From assembly GCF_032268605.1 (NCBI RefSeq), contig NZ_CP130318.1, forward strand, positions 1,147,001 to 1,211,000: DNA of 64,000 nucleotides, given 5' to 3'. The translations under genes were made by a program, and so were the position numbers. Numbering within the stretch: position 1 is the stretch's first letter; each line of letters opens with the position of its first letter. Positions 16,469 to 26,332 of this stretch are shown here, piece after piece. The notes beneath the pieces were generated by a model. The model saw only the letters and a list, made by a program, of their open reading frames with translations, did no database searches and was not told where the DNA came from. This DNA comes from Paenibacillus aurantius (GTDB taxonomy: Bacteria; Bacillota; Bacilli; Paenibacillales; NBRC-103111).

Positions 16469-18730
16469 ATGAAGCTTAAGGAAGATTTCTTTACAAGCAA
16501 GACGAACGAGCTCGGCGTTACGTTAAACGAGGTGCAGAAGAAGGCGGTACTCCTGACGGAAGGCCCTCTGCTCTTGCTGGCGTCCCCGGGGTCGGGCAAG
16601 ACGACGACGATTATTATGCGGATCGGCTATCTGATCGAAGAGAAAGGCGTAAATCCCACGAGAATCAAGGCGGTTACGTTCAGCCGCGCTTCGGCGAACG
16701 ATATGAAAGAGCGCTTCAAGCGGTTTTTTCCCCACCTTCCGCCCGTGGATTTCTCCACGATTCACAGCTATGCCTTCGAGGTGGTTAGGAATCATTTTAG
16801 GAGAACGGGGACTTCTTATCAAATCATTGAAGGCGACCTGGAAAAGGGAGAGCAGGAGACATTCGATTCAAGCGAGCTTCCGCTGCATAAGAGAATCATT
16901 CTGCGCCATTTGTTCCATTCCCTTGTCGGAGAAACGATAACCGATGACCAGATGGAGGAGCTGACCACCTACATCAGCTTTATAAAAAATAAAATGATAC
17001 CTCCTGACCGTTGGTCAACGATTAAAACGGAAGTTCCTCAGGCCGTTAACATTTTGCAGGCGTATGAGGAATACAAGCGGTCGGGGCACCGAAAGCTGCT
17101 AATCGATTATGACGATATGCTGACGATAGCGGAGCAGGCTCTGGCAGGGGACCGGGAGCTTCTACGGAGGGATCAAGGGCGGTTTGATTACGTCCTGACG
17201 GACGAGAGCCAGGATACTTCCCTCGTTCAGCATGCCATTATCGAGAAGCTGGTGCGGGAGCATCGGAATCTCTGCGTGGTGGCGGATGACGACCAGTCCA
17301 TCTACAGCTGGCGCGGGGCGGAGCCGTCCTACCTTCTGAACTTCAGGCAAGCTTATCCGGATGCCGCCGTCTTGTACATGGAGCAGAATTACCGGTCCTC
17401 CCGGGAGATTGTGGTGGCGGCCAATCAGTTTATCAAGAGGAACAAACAACGGTACGGCAAGAACATGTTTACCCATAATCCGCCGGATCAGCCGATTAAG
17501 CTCAAGTCCTTTGCCGATTATGTCTACCAGGCCAAATACCTGGTCCGGGAAATTCAAAAGCTCGAGCAGTTATCGGAAGCGGCGGTTCTGTACCGCAACC
17601 ACTCCTCCTCGATCGCTTTACTCAACGAATTTGACCGGGCGGGCATTCCCTTTTATTTGAAGGATGCCGACAACCGGTTCTTCTCCCACTGGGTCGTGGA
17701 GGATATTCTGAATTTTATGCGGATAACCTTTACCGATAAGCGTCCTGAGCTGGTCGAGAAAATCCATTTGAAAATGAACGGGTATCTAAGCAAGCAGCAG
17801 ATGGCCGCTGTCAAAGGGATCGATAACAAGGAATCGGTGTTTGATAATCTCCTGAATTATGTCCCCTTGCAGGACTACCAGATCAAGCAGCTGCAAGCCT
17901 GCAAAGAAACGTTTAGGGAAATGAACGGTATGCCGCCGCGCCATGCCATCCGGGTCATCCGGTCCCGGTTAGGCTACGAGAAGGCGCTGGAGAAAATATG
18001 CGAGAGGCTCGGCTTCCGGAAAGAGTATTTGATCGGAATCCTTAACACGCTGGAGGAGATCGCCGATACCCTGCCTACGATGGAGGACTTTGCCGATCGG
18101 CTGAAGCATCTGGAAGCGGCAGTGAAGACGGCGAGGGGCCGCAAAGGCCAGAATGCGGTAACGCTCTCTACCTTTCACAGCTCCAAGGGGCTTGAATTCC
18201 AGCGGGTCTATATGATCGACCTGGTGGATGGGACGGTTCCCTCCTCCGATGACAAGGGAAGTGCCGACCTTATGGAGGAAGCCACCCGCCTGTTCTATGT
18301 GGGGATGACACGGGCGAGGAAGCACCTGGAGCTGATCGGGTACCGAAAAAGAGACGGGAAAGAGGTCAAGGAATCCGTCTTTGTTACGGAGGTCCGGGAT
18401 CTTGTTTATCCGCCAAAACCGAATCCAATCCCCAGTTCGGTGGGCTCGGATTTGTCCGCAAACGGCAAAATGGCTGGAAGTCGAAACGTGACGAAGGCCC
18501 AGATCCCGCATAACCCTAACGCCATTCGAAAGAGGGAGGAGCTAGGCCCGGGGATGGCGGTTAAGCACCGGGTGTTCGGACGTGGCACGATTGTTCAGCT
18601 TAACGACGAACAGATTCATATCCAATTCGGGAAAAGCGTCAAGACACTGGCTGTTGCGATCTGCCTGGAGAAGGGGCTGCTGGAGCCGGACGGCGACCGG
18701 GAAGGGCTTCAATTTCCGGAAGGTTTTTGA
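16469..18730 (+). CDS. UvrD/Rep-type superfamily 1 DNA helicase
   Basis: This 753-residue ATP-dependent 3'-5' helicase shows the SF1A motifs in order: Q-motif region (TLNEVQKKAV), Walker A SPGSGKTTT (K44), motif Ia AVTFSRASANDM, motif II region LTDESQDTS, motif III DDDQSIYSWRGA, motif IV region MEQNYRSS, motif V TFHSSKGLEF and motif VI FYVGMTRARKHL. Motif II reads DESQ instead of the usual DExQ with the same residue classes. The last 60 residues (VKHRVFGRGTIVQL) form a small Tudor-like domain found at the end of PcrA and some helicases. It is close to but shorter and more divergent than PcrA/UvrD. A ribosome site (AAAGGGAATAGGT) supports the start. Confidence 0.88.
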   Translation: MKLKEDFFTSKTNELGVTLNEVQKKAVLLTEGPLLLLASPGSGKTTTIIMRIGYLIEEKGVNPTRIKAVTFSRASANDMKERFKRFFPHLPPVDFSTIHSYAFEVVRNHFRRTGTSYQIIEGDLEKGEQETFDSSELPLHKRIILRHLFHSLVGETITDDQMEELTTYISFIKNKMIPPDRWSTIKTEVPQAVNILQAYEEYKRSGHRKLLIDYDDMLTIAEQALAGDRELLRRDQGRFDYVLTDESQDTSLVQHAIIEKLVREHRNLCVVADDDQSIYSWRGAEPSYLLNFRQAYPDAAVLYMEQNYRSSREIVVAANQFIKRNKQRYGKNMFTHNPPDQPIKLKSFADYVYQAKYLVREIQKLEQLSEAAVLYRNHSSSIALLNEFDRAGIPFYLKDADNRFFSHWVVEDILNFMRITFTDKRPELVEKIHLKMNGYLSKQQMAAVKGIDNKESVFDNLLNYVPLQDYQIKQLQACKETFREMNGMPPRHAIRVIRSRLGYEKALEKICERLGFRKEYLIGILNTLEEIADTLPTMEDFADRLKHLEAAVKTARGRKGQNAVTLSTFHSSKGLEFQRVYMIDLVDGTVPSSDDKGSADLMEEATRLFYVGMTRARKHLELIGYRKRDGKEVKESVFVTEVRDLVYPPKPNPIPSSVGSDLSANGKMAGSRNVTKAQIPHNPNAIRKREELGPGMAVKHRVFGRGTIVQLNDEQIHIQFGKSVKTLAVAICLEKGLLEPDGDREGLQFPEGF

Positions 18731-18780
18731 TATGATCGGATAAAATGGGTTTCCTATGAAGAGGAAGGGAGGGGCGACTT

Positions 18781-19146
18781 ATGGTACAGACCGAACGGGA
18801 AGAATGCGAGAAGACCTGTGAAGGCTCCGGCCAGGAAAGCGAACGGATCAAGGCATCGCTCGTGGACAACGGGACAGCCGAGGAAATGGCCCAATTGTTC
18901 AAGGCTCTCGGAGACCCTACCCGTGTCAAAATGATCTATGCGCTCGCCCAGAAGGAGCTGTGCGTTCATGATCTCTCCCGTGTGCTCGATATGGGGCAGT
19001 CGGCGATCTCCCACCAGCTTCGCTATTTGCGGAATTTGCGGATCGTTAAACGGCGCAAGGAAGGGAAAACGGTCTATTATTCCCTGGAGGACGAACACGT
19101 GGAGCAGATCTTTCTGCAAACGTACCAGCATATTTCCCATCCATAA
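18781..19146 (+). CDS. ArsR/SmtB-family metal-responsive repressor (CadC/CzrA-like)
   Basis: The 121-residue winged-helix repressor has an N-terminal cysteine pair (EECEKTCEG), the helix 3 motif ELCVHDLSRVLDM, the recognition helix QSAISHQLRYLRN and a C-terminal helix with histidines (EDEHVEQIF...HISHP). N-terminal and helix-3 cysteines plus C-terminal histidines are the ligands used by CadC- or CzrA/SmtB-type Zn/Cd/Pb sensors. A matching 12-2-12-like operator lies in front of the metal ATPase gene 7.6 kb downstream (26376-26395), so the likely job is to repress that pump. Upstream of its own gene no such operator is seen; it may be read through from the helicase gene. Confidence 0.82.
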   Translation: MVQTEREECEKTCEGSGQESERIKASLVDNGTAEEMAQLFKALGDPTRVKMIYALAQKELCVHDLSRVLDMGQSAISHQLRYLRNLRIVKRRKEGKTVYYSLEDEHVEQIFLQTYQHISHP

Positions 19147-19204
19147 GGCGGCGTAAATAGAACACGATAATCAATCTTTACAGCTTTCGTTGGGGGATAT
19201 GAGC

Positions 19205-21421
19205 ATGAACGGAATACGATCCTTGCGTTTCCTGCGGGCCAAGTCGAACACGCTGTTTATGAGATTGGTTTTGAGCTTCTTTTTTATCATTGTCCTGCTC
19301 GTTTCCCTGACTTCGTATGCCGTTTCCGTATCTAAAAGCAGCGTGAGGCATGAAATCGTTAAATACAATTCGCTGATGCTCCATAATACAACAGAGAATT
19401 ATGAGAAACATTTGGAAATGATCAAGAGGCAGATGTACCTGTTCTATTTCAGCGACAGGGTACAGCAATTGGAACGCGATTCCCGCTATACCAGCTTTGC
19501 CGACGTGATGAAGGACATTCAGTCTTGGGTAGCCAATCCCAACTTGTTCATTGAGAACATCGTCTTTTATTCCAAGAATCGTTTCGTGCTGGAGAAGGAC
19601 ACAAGTACGAAAGCGGAGACGATGTTTACCGTCTTTCTGACGAGCGAGCCATACCCCCTTGATTTCTGGAACAAGCAGTTTGACGCTGCCTACACCAACC
19701 GCTTGTTTCCCGCCGCTTCCTTCTATACCGGCATTTTCAGAAGCCGGCAATCCGATACCGGAGAGCTGATCCCGCTCGTGTTCAAACGGGTGGACAATCA
19801 TGATTTTTATATGGTGGTCTTCCTGAACGCCAGCAAAATGTACGAGGCTTTCCACCAGTCGATCAACGAGGATTTCACGATCTACGATGGGGACGGTCAG
19901 ACCATCTACCGGCGGTCGGCATTCGCGGATGTTCTACCTTTTGATAGTTTGAAATCCCATGAAGGAAGCGAGTTCGTCCGGGACGGTCAATACCACTTCC
20001 ACATGACGGCGGCGGCCAGCGGGATGACGTACCTAACCCGGGTACCCGAGACGGTGATGGCGAATCAGACGCGGCTTAATTTGGCGATGGTTATCGTGAT
20101 CGCGGTTGTGGTCGTATTCAGCGTCTTGATCTCCCTTCTCCTGGCGGCGCGAATCCACAATCCGTTCAAGAAGTTGATCGATTCGATTCGCGGGGCCGGG
20201 GATGCGGATTCTTTCCGTTCCAATATCGAAGAATTCGATATGATCGGCCGGCAGCTGGTCGACAAGAAAAGGCTGCAGAAGCAGTGGTCGGTTATCCATC
20301 TGTTAAAGGACATCCGCGTTAACGAGAACGACGCCGCCAAGCTTGTTTTTTCGGACAGGCCTTTTGTTTTCCTGCTTTTTCATGTGGTGGAAAGGAAGGA
20401 TGCGCTGCGCTCGCCCGGCTTGTTCCAGAGGTGGATGTACTACATCAGGGTGTTCATTGAAGACAAGCTGAGCCGGCCATTCCCGGACGCTCTCACGTTC
20501 CAGCTCGAATATAACCAGATTCTAAGTCTGGTGTTCCTCCATCGGACGGAGGAGCTGGAGGGCTTGCTCGGCGAAATGAAGGCGGTGTTCGATCAGGACA
20601 GGGACACCGGCATCATCACGATCACGGTCACTTCCGTGTTTGAGCATTACCGCCAAGTTAACGAGGCTTACAAAGAGGTACTGGAGCGGGTGGGGGAACG
20701 CCAACTGATCGATGAAACGCAGATCATCGCTTCGAGTTCGCAGGCGCCGACGGCTTTGGGCATGACGCCGGAACAGGATATTCACTTCCGGGCGAATCTG
20801 AAGGAGGGGAATCGGGAATCCCTGCAGCTTCTGATCGGAGGGATTTTCTCCTCCTGGCGCGGCAAGGAGATGCCTGCGGCGGCTTGGCAGCGGTTTGCCG
20901 AATCGATGGCAGACCGGATTCGCCAAGTGGCGTCTTCCTCGAAGATCAGCGAGTCTAAGGTGAACGGCATTCTGGCCGACGCGGAAGAAAAGATCAGCCA
21001 CTGCGTCACGGAAACGGAATTGGAGCGGCTGATTCTCGAATGGCTGATGGTAACCTGCGAGGCGATCGAAGAGAAAACGGAACGAAAGGACGCGGTCACT
21101 AGTTTCGTCATGGATTATGTCCGCGACCACTTGGCGGAAGAGATCTCTTTGGATTCGCTGGCCGAGAAGCTGAATCTCAGCAGCGGGTATCTGTCCACTT
21201 ACTTTAAGGAAAAAACGGGCATGAACATCGTGGACTATGTCAACGAAACCCGGACCCAAAAAGCCGCCTCCCTCCTCTTGGACAGCAGGTTAAAGATCCA
21301 GGAGGTGGCGGAGGCGGTAGGGTACCGCAACATCACTTCCTTTAATCGGATGTTCAAGAGATTTACGGGACTCCGACCGAGCGATTACCGGAAAAGCAGA
21401 CAGGCCGATCCCGAAAGGTAA
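19205..21421 (+). CDS. Membrane-bound AraC-family regulator, YesN-like (sugar system 1)
   Basis: This 738-residue protein has a membrane helix near residues 15-38, a large extracytoplasmic sensor region of about 240 residues, a second helix near 290-310, a cytoplasmic linker, and a C-terminal AraC double HTH (SLDSLAEKLNLSSGYLSTYF and IQEVAEAVGYRNITSFNRMF). This layout is common in Paenibacillus next to LplA/LplB/LplC transport genes and combines sugar sensing with promoter activation in one polypeptide. The ATG at 19205 was chosen because GGGGG lies eight bases before it; a TTG at 19190 is in frame. It is followed by a terminator and then the transport operon that it probably controls. Confidence 0.85.
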   Translation: MNGIRSLRFLRAKSNTLFMRLVLSFFFIIVLLVSLTSYAVSVSKSSVRHEIVKYNSLMLHNTTENYEKHLEMIKRQMYLFYFSDRVQQLERDSRYTSFADVMKDIQSWVANPNLFIENIVFYSKNRFVLEKDTSTKAETMFTVFLTSEPYPLDFWNKQFDAAYTNRLFPAASFYTGIFRSRQSDTGELIPLVFKRVDNHDFYMVVFLNASKMYEAFHQSINEDFTIYDGDGQTIYRRSAFADVLPFDSLKSHEGSEFVRDGQYHFHMTAAASGMTYLTRVPETVMANQTRLNLAMVIVIAVVVVFSVLISLLLAARIHNPFKKLIDSIRGAGDADSFRSNIEEFDMIGRQLVDKKRLQKQWSVIHLLKDIRVNENDAAKLVFSDRPFVFLLFHVVERKDALRSPGLFQRWMYYIRVFIEDKLSRPFPDALTFQLEYNQILSLVFLHRTEELEGLLGEMKAVFDQDRDTGIITITVTSVFEHYRQVNEAYKEVLERVGERQLIDETQIIASSSQAPTALGMTPEQDIHFRANLKEGNRESLQLLIGGIFSSWRGKEMPAAAWQRFAESMADRIRQVASSSKISESKVNGILADAEEKISHCVTETELERLILEWLMVTCEAIEEKTERKDAVTSFVMDYVRDHLAEEISLDSLAEKLNLSSGYLSTYFKEKTGMNIVDYVNETRTQKAASLLLDSRLKIQEVAEAVGYRNITSFNRMFKRFTGLRPSDYRKSRQADPER

Positions 21422-21422
21422 A

Positions 21423-21467
21423 CGACGGCAGACGCGCCGATTGGTGCGGGCTCTGCCGTCTTTTTTG
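21423..21467 (+). terminator. Terminator of the YesN-like regulator gene
   Basis: Stem GACGGCAGA / TCTGCCGTC followed by TTTTTTG, directly after the stop codon. Confidence 0.75.
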
Positions 21468-21667
21468 CTTATCAGGGAAAGGGTATGGGCTGTTTTCCAT
21501 ATTGGTAATACGATTTTCAGGTATCCGAAAAACAGACCACTAATAAAAACAACGGCTTATTTCCCGCCGTGGGCAAGCTGGTTACAATGAAAACCAGGCG
21601 AGGGAGAGGCTTCGGGCTTGAGTGGTGCATCTTCCCTTAAATACACAACAAAGGATGGGGTAACGAC

Positions 21668-23188
21668 ATGAAAAGAGGCAAGTTGGCATGGCTTACAGCG
21701 ATTTCTATTGTTTTGCTTGTAAGCGCATGCAGCAAAAATGAGGAGTCTTCGACCAGTTCGTCTCCCGGCCCGTCGGCCGACGCAAGCGCCACACCAAAGA
21801 GCGCGCCTCCCGCCACCCTCCGCATCTTGACGGAAAACAACACCTCCTGGCCGCCGAAGGCTGACTGGGGCGTGTGGAAATGGGTGGAGGAACAAACGAA
21901 CATCAAGGTGAAGCAGGAATTGCAAACGGGCCCCGAGTCGCTGGCGCTTGCCATCTCCTCCGGAGATATGCCCGATATGATCTCCGTTTTCCAGAGTGAT
22001 GTTCAGAAGTTCGGCCCTCAGGGGGCATTCGAGGACCTGTCCAAGAATATGAGCAAGATGCCGAACGTGAAGGCGTTCCTGGACAAAAATCCCGAAGAGA
22101 AGGCCCGGGTCACGGCCCCGACAGGGGAGATCTTCAACCTCTATAATTCCGGTGCGGGGGAAGGCAGCCAGATGATCTGGTTCTACCGCGACGATATTTT
22201 CCAGAAAAACAACCTGACGCCTCCCAAAACATGGGAGGATCTTTATGAGACGGCCAAGAAGCTCAAGGCCTTGTACCCGGGCAGCTATCCGTTTGTTTTC
22301 CGCCATGGAATGGACACGCTGAATACGTTTGGGCCGACTTTCGGCTTCTATCCGGAGGTTTACCCGGACCCGGCCGATCCGGCCAAAGTGAAATTCGGCT
22401 TGCAGGAACCGGGGGCCAAGATGCTGGTGGACTGGCTGCACAAATTCCAGGAAGAAGGCTTGATGCCTCCGGACTGGCTTACGATGGACTATAAGGCGTG
22501 GACGCAGTTCATTACGACGAACAAGTCCTTCGTCACCGTTCAGTTTATCGGGCAGCTGGAAATCATGAACAACCAGATGCCGGAGGGTCATCTTAAATTC
22601 ATGGTTCCTCCCATTGGCAGCGGCAGCAAGCCTTATCTGCCTAAAGCCGGCCAGGAGGGCTACGGCCTGGCGGTCGCTTCGACCTCGAAAAACAAGGATG
22701 CCGCCTTCCGCCTTCTGGATTACCTGTTCTCGGAAAAAGGCAAGGATATTCAAAGCTGGGGTAAGGAAGGCGAAACCTATTCCGTCGTCAACGGCAAACG
22801 TGTATTCAACAGCACTTATAAGGAACCGAACGATCTCCGCATCGTTTCCGGCATTCAAACGGCTGCCACTTACGGCTTGTTCGACTTCAATGCCTGGCTG
22901 TCGCTGGTCAAGGAAAGCGAAAGGGAGGCGTACGTCGAAGCTCCGAAATACCGGTTCCCCGTCGCTTATACGAGGCCGTCCCTGACACCGAACGAAACGG
23001 CTGCGGTCTCGCCGGACAACGACCAGATTTGGAAGTTCTGGACAGGCGAAGTGAGCAAGTTCATCAACGGCGGCAGACCGATGGCCGACTGGGATAAATT
23101 TGTGGGCGAACTGAAAAGCCACGGCCTGTCAAACATCATGACCACCTACCAAAAGGCGCTTGACCGCCAAAACGCCAATACGAAATAA
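21668..23188 (+). CDS. Extracellular solute-binding lipoprotein (LplA-like), system 1
   Basis: The 506-residue protein has a lipoprotein signal with lipobox LVSAC (cysteine 21), a serine-rich linker, and the two-lobed family 1 solute-binding fold typical of LplA/YtcQ proteins that bind oligosaccharides. The blocks NTSWPPKADWGVWKWVEEQTN near residue 60 and WFYRDDIFQKNNL near residue 175 are common in this subfamily. The gene heads a SBP-LplB-LplC-esterase operon; a hairpin with six T residues right after it should lower expression of the permeases relative to the binding protein. A good ribosome site GGATGGGG precedes the ATG. The exact sugar is not predictable. Confidence 0.85.
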   Translation: MKRGKLAWLTAISIVLLVSACSKNEESSTSSSPGPSADASATPKSAPPATLRILTENNTSWPPKADWGVWKWVEEQTNIKVKQELQTGPESLALAISSGDMPDMISVFQSDVQKFGPQGAFEDLSKNMSKMPNVKAFLDKNPEEKARVTAPTGEIFNLYNSGAGEGSQMIWFYRDDIFQKNNLTPPKTWEDLYETAKKLKALYPGSYPFVFRHGMDTLNTFGPTFGFYPEVYPDPADPAKVKFGLQEPGAKMLVDWLHKFQEEGLMPPDWLTMDYKAWTQFITTNKSFVTVQFIGQLEIMNNQMPEGHLKFMVPPIGSGSKPYLPKAGQEGYGLAVASTSKNKDAAFRLLDYLFSEKGKDIQSWGKEGETYSVVNGKRVFNSTYKEPNDLRIVSGIQTAATYGLFDFNAWLSLVKESEREAYVEAPKYRFPVAYTRPSLTPNETAAVSPDNDQIWKFWTGEVSKFINGGRPMADWDKFVGELKSHGLSNIMTTYQKALDRQNANTK

Positions 23189-23196
23189 GGAAAGCT

Positions 23197-23240
23197 CGGG
23201 CCTTGTTCAGCGTAAGCGCGCAGGGCCCGGATTTTTTCCG
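23197..23240 (+). terminator. Intra-operon attenuating hairpin
   Basis: CGGGCC / GGCCCG stem followed by ATTTTTT, between the solute-binding protein and permease genes. Because the permease starts 16 bases later, it probably acts as a partial terminator giving more binding protein than permease. Confidence 0.65.
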
Positions 23241-23255
23241 GAAGGAGATGTGGAT

Positions 23256-24167
23256 TTGAAACGCTCATCGGTTCTACGAGGGGTAAAGCGGGACAGGGTC
23301 TATCTGCTGCTGCTCGCTCCCGCGCTGCTTTATTTCATCCTCTTCCGATACGTCCCCATGTTCGGAATCGTGGTTTCCTTCATGGATTACAATCTGTTCA
23401 AAGGCGTGTGGCACAGCCCGTGGGTCGGGCTTAAGCATTACCGGACGTTTGTCCATAATCCGGACGCCTGGATCATCATCCGCAATACGCTCCTGCTCGG
23501 GTTGTACCGTTTTATCTTTTCGTTCCCGGCGCCGATCATCTTGGCGATCCTGTTTCATGAAATGCGCTGGAAAAGGTTCAGAAGGTTCGTCCAGACCGTT
23601 AGTTACATGCCCTATTTCCTATCCAGCGTCGTCGTTTCCAGCCTCATGCTCATGCTCTTGTCGCCGAGCACCGGCTGGATCAACAAGGCGATCCAATCGC
23701 TCGGCTTTAAACCTGTTTTATTTCTGCAGGACGCGGCCTGGTTTCGAACGATCTATATCGGCTCGGATATATGGCAGTACGCCGGGTACGGCACGATTAT
23801 TTTCCTCGCCGCGCTCGCCTCCATCGATACCCAGCTGTACGAAGCCGCCAAAATCGACGGTGCGAATAGATGGAGGCAAACGCTGCACGTGACGATCCCC
23901 GGTCTTATTCCCACCACGGTGATCATGTTTATTCTGCATATCGGCGGGATCGTCTCCGTGGAGCTCGACAAGGCTTTCCTGCTCGGCAATGCGGCGAACC
24001 GGGATACGTCCGACATCATTTCGACTTATGTGTACCGGATCGGCATCTTGAGCGGAAGCTTCAGCTACGCCGCTGCCATTGATCTGTCCATCGCCGTCGT
24101 GACGATGCTGTTCATCTACGGGTCCAACAAAATCAGCCGGAGATTGGGGGAAACCAGCTTATGGTAA
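23256..24167 (+). CDS. ABC transporter permease, LplB-like, system 1
   Basis: This 303-residue inner-membrane protein has six predicted helices and the EAA loop region (YEAAKIDGANRWRQTLHVTIPGL) where the shared ATPase docks. It forms the transport channel with the next gene product. A TTG start at 23256 is preceded by AAGGAG at eight bases; a GTG two codons earlier is too close to that site. The stop overlaps the next start. No ATPase gene is present in the operon, so a general MsmX-like ATPase encoded elsewhere is expected. Confidence 0.85.
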   Translation: MKRSSVLRGVKRDRVYLLLLAPALLYFILFRYVPMFGIVVSFMDYNLFKGVWHSPWVGLKHYRTFVHNPDAWIIIRNTLLLGLYRFIFSFPAPIILAILFHEMRWKRFRRFVQTVSYMPYFLSSVVVSSLMLMLLSPSTGWINKAIQSLGFKPVLFLQDAAWFRTIYIGSDIWQYAGYGTIIFLAALASIDTQLYEAAKIDGANRWRQTLHVTIPGLIPTTVIMFILHIGGIVSVELDKAFLLGNAANRDTSDIISTYVYRIGILSGSFSYAAAIDLSIAVVTMLFIYGSNKISRRLGETSLW

Positions 24168-25030
24168 GACTCCGAGGGATTGGAATTTTCGATGTCGTCA
24201 ACTTTCTGCTGCTGCTGCTCGTCGCCATAGCTTGTCTGTTTCCCTTCGTCCATATGGCGTCGGTGGCGCTTAGTTCGCCGCAATACGTCGTACGCAACGA
24301 AGTCAGCATTTGGCCGAAAGGGCTGCAATGGGATGCGGTGAATGCCGTGTTCAGCGATAAGAGGCTGTGGACCGGTTACCGGAACACCATATTTTACGTC
24401 GTCCTGGGCACCTGCATTTCCATGTCGATTACCATCATGGGAGCTTATTCGTTGTCGCGCCCCAATCTTATTTTCCGCACGCCGTTCATGCTGTTCATCG
24501 TATTTACGATTATGTTTTTCGGCGGATTGATCCCCTTCTACCTGGTGATGAAAGCGTACGGGATCCTCAATACGATCTGGGCCATTGTGCTGCCCAATGC
24601 GCTGAACACCTACTATTTGATCATCATGAGGACGTTCTTCCAAGGCCTGCCGAAAGAAGTGGAGGAGTCGGGGCGGATCGACGGCTTATCGGATTTCCGG
24701 GTGCTGACGTCCATTGTGATCCCGCTTTCCAAGCCGGTGCTGCTGACGATCGGATTGTTTTATGTCGTGGATATCTGGAACAATTTTTCCGGCGCCCTGG
24801 TGCTGCTCCGGGACGAAAGCCTGTTTCCGCTGCAGCTCATGCTCCGCAATCTGGTCGTCGTGGGGCAAGCGGGGGATGTACTGGAGGCTTCCGGATTTGG
24901 ACCCAAGGTCATGCTGGAATCCTTGAAATACGCTGTCATTCTACTCGGCTGCCTTCCGGTCATCATCGTCTATCCGTTTATTCAAAAGCATTTTGAGCAG
25001 GGAGCCTTAATTGGCTCGGTGAAGGGCTGA
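24161..25030 (+). CDS. ABC transporter permease, LplC/YtcP-like, system 1
   Basis: The 289-residue CUT1 permease has six predicted helices and the EAA-loop motif VEESGRIDGLSDFRVLTSIVIPLS. The end QGALIGSVKG is characteristic of the LplC/YtcP group. It overlaps the end of the upstream permease gene by seven bases, so the two are translated together as the heterodimeric channel. The esterase gene follows about 90 bases later. Confidence 0.87.
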   Translation: MVRLRGIGIFDVVNFLLLLLVAIACLFPFVHMASVALSSPQYVVRNEVSIWPKGLQWDAVNAVFSDKRLWTGYRNTIFYVVLGTCISMSITIMGAYSLSRPNLIFRTPFMLFIVFTIMFFGGLIPFYLVMKAYGILNTIWAIVLPNALNTYYLIIMRTFFQGLPKEVEESGRIDGLSDFRVLTSIVIPLSKPVLLTIGLFYVVDIWNNFSGALVLLRDESLFPLQLMLRNLVVVGQAGDVLEASGFGPKVMLESLKYAVILLGCLPVIIVYPFIQKHFEQGALIGSVKG

Positions 25031-25122
25031 TCCTGAAAGACAAATAAGGGACAAGGCATTCTTCAAAAGGCCATGGCGGATTGGAGAAAGCCCTGCCCTG
25101 TTCCGGAAAGAAGGAATATCAG

Positions 25123-26178
25123 ATGGCTTATGTTTTATCGGAATTGAACCGGTCCGGCCTTCCGCCACTTTTGCAGGGGATCGAGAAGGAAGAACAGTGG
25201 AGCGAAAAGCTGTCGCATATTCGTGCGGTATGGCTCGATTATATCGGCGGGCTGCCGGCAAGACCGGCTGTCGATCTGCGGGTGCATTCCAGCAGCAAAC
25301 GGGCCGGCTATACCCAGCTTCATATCTCCTACAGCGCCGCCCTCGGGGATCGGATAACGGCGTATCTCCTCCTTCCGGACAAGTTGGAGGCTACCCGTCC
25401 CGCAGGTACCACCATGGCAGACGGCTATCCCGCCGTCCTCGCTCTTCATCCCACGATTGATCAGGGGAAAGACGACATTGCCTTGCCGACGGGAAGGGAA
25501 AACCGGAGGTATGCGCTCGAATTGGTGCAGCGCGGCTACGTGGTGCTCGCTCCGGATGCCCTGACTGCCGGCGAACGGATCTCCCCCGGGTATCCCGCTT
25601 TTCACACCGGTCCTTTTTATGAGCAATACCCGGAATGGACCATTGTCGCCAAAAACATCTCGGACCATATGCAGGGTCTGGACGTCTTGTGCTCCCTCGA
25701 TTACGTGAATCCTAAGGCGATCGGGGCCATCGGACATTCGTTCGGCGGCTATAACTCGTATTTCCTCGCGGGCATGGACCGGCGGGTCCGAGCCGTTGTA
25801 TCCAGCTGCGGCTTCAGCCCGTTTACGAATGATCCGGAGCCCGATCATTGGACGTACCGGGCTTATCCCTATACGCATATTCCCAAAATTGCGGCGGATT
25901 TGCATGTGGACCGCGTCCCGTTCGAATTTCATGAAATTGTTGCTCTGTGCGCGCCCGTGCCGTCCTTTCACTACGCCGGACAGGAGGACCACATCTTCCC
26001 TCACTGGAAAGCCGTTGGAGAAGGGATGCTGGAGCTTTCGAAGCTGTATCGCTGGTTGGGTCGGGAGGAGCGGTTCCGGTCGATTCTGGGATCGGGAAGC
26101 CATGACTTTCCGGAAGAGATTCGCCTGCTGGCTTACCGGTTTTTGGATCATTGGCTGAAGGGGAACCGGGATGCTTAA
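25123..26178 (+). CDS. Alpha/beta hydrolase (acetyl-xylan esterase/dienelactone hydrolase-like)
   Basis: The 351-residue cytosolic enzyme has an N-terminal helical part and an alpha/beta-hydrolase core with nucleophile elbow GHSFGGYNS, acid in AGQEDHIFP and histidine in GSHDFPEE. Its place as last gene of a sugar uptake operon suggests it removes acyl groups from the imported oligosaccharide. The start at 25123 was chosen because AAAGAAGGA lies just upstream; a TTG at 25081 would add 14 residues without family support. A terminator follows at 26282-26311. Confidence 0.8.
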   Translation: MAYVLSELNRSGLPPLLQGIEKEEQWSEKLSHIRAVWLDYIGGLPARPAVDLRVHSSSKRAGYTQLHISYSAALGDRITAYLLLPDKLEATRPAGTTMADGYPAVLALHPTIDQGKDDIALPTGRENRRYALELVQRGYVVLAPDALTAGERISPGYPAFHTGPFYEQYPEWTIVAKNISDHMQGLDVLCSLDYVNPKAIGAIGHSFGGYNSYFLAGMDRRVRAVVSSCGFSPFTNDPEPDHWTYRAYPYTHIPKIAADLHVDRVPFEFHEIVALCAPVPSFHYAGQEDHIFPHWKAVGEGMLELSKLYRWLGREERFRSILGSGSHDFPEEIRLLAYRFLDHWLKGNRDA

Positions 26179-26281
26179 CCTGGTTCCTGACTGCTCCTCA
26201 GTACGGAAATCTCCAAATTCCGCTGCACAGAGTCGCTCGTTCCCCGCTGCGTTCTTAGCAATCGGCCCCAATCTGCTGGGT

Positions 26282-26311
26282 GGCTTCCCCCAGGTTAAGG
26301 GGCCTTTTTTT
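26282..26311 (+). terminator. Terminator of sugar operon 1
   Basis: A CCCC / GGGG stem extended by GG / CC across a bulge is followed by seven T residues. TTAACCTGG at 26175-26183 is also complementary to CCAGGTTAA at 26290-26298, allowing a competing long-range pairing. Confidence 0.6.
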
Positions 26312-26332
26312 CGTTGGGCCGGGCCGGTCACA

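Noticed and set aside
21715-21735. cre-like sequence (TGTAAGCGCATGCA) in the signal-peptide region of the system 1 binding protein
   Set aside because: Two mismatches to the consensus at important positions and it lies within the coding sequence; too weak compared with the perfect site at 61696-61709.
21557-23122. 521-codon antisense frame over the system 1 binding protein
   Set aside because: No ribosome site or domain; the sense strand encodes a full lipoprotein with lipobox.
26175-26298. Long-range TTAACCTGG / CCAGGTTAA pairing, considered as a riboswitch or T-box upstream of the metal ATPase
   Set aside because: No T-box or known riboswitch core; the ATPase promoter lies downstream of it, so the structure belongs to the end of the sugar operon.
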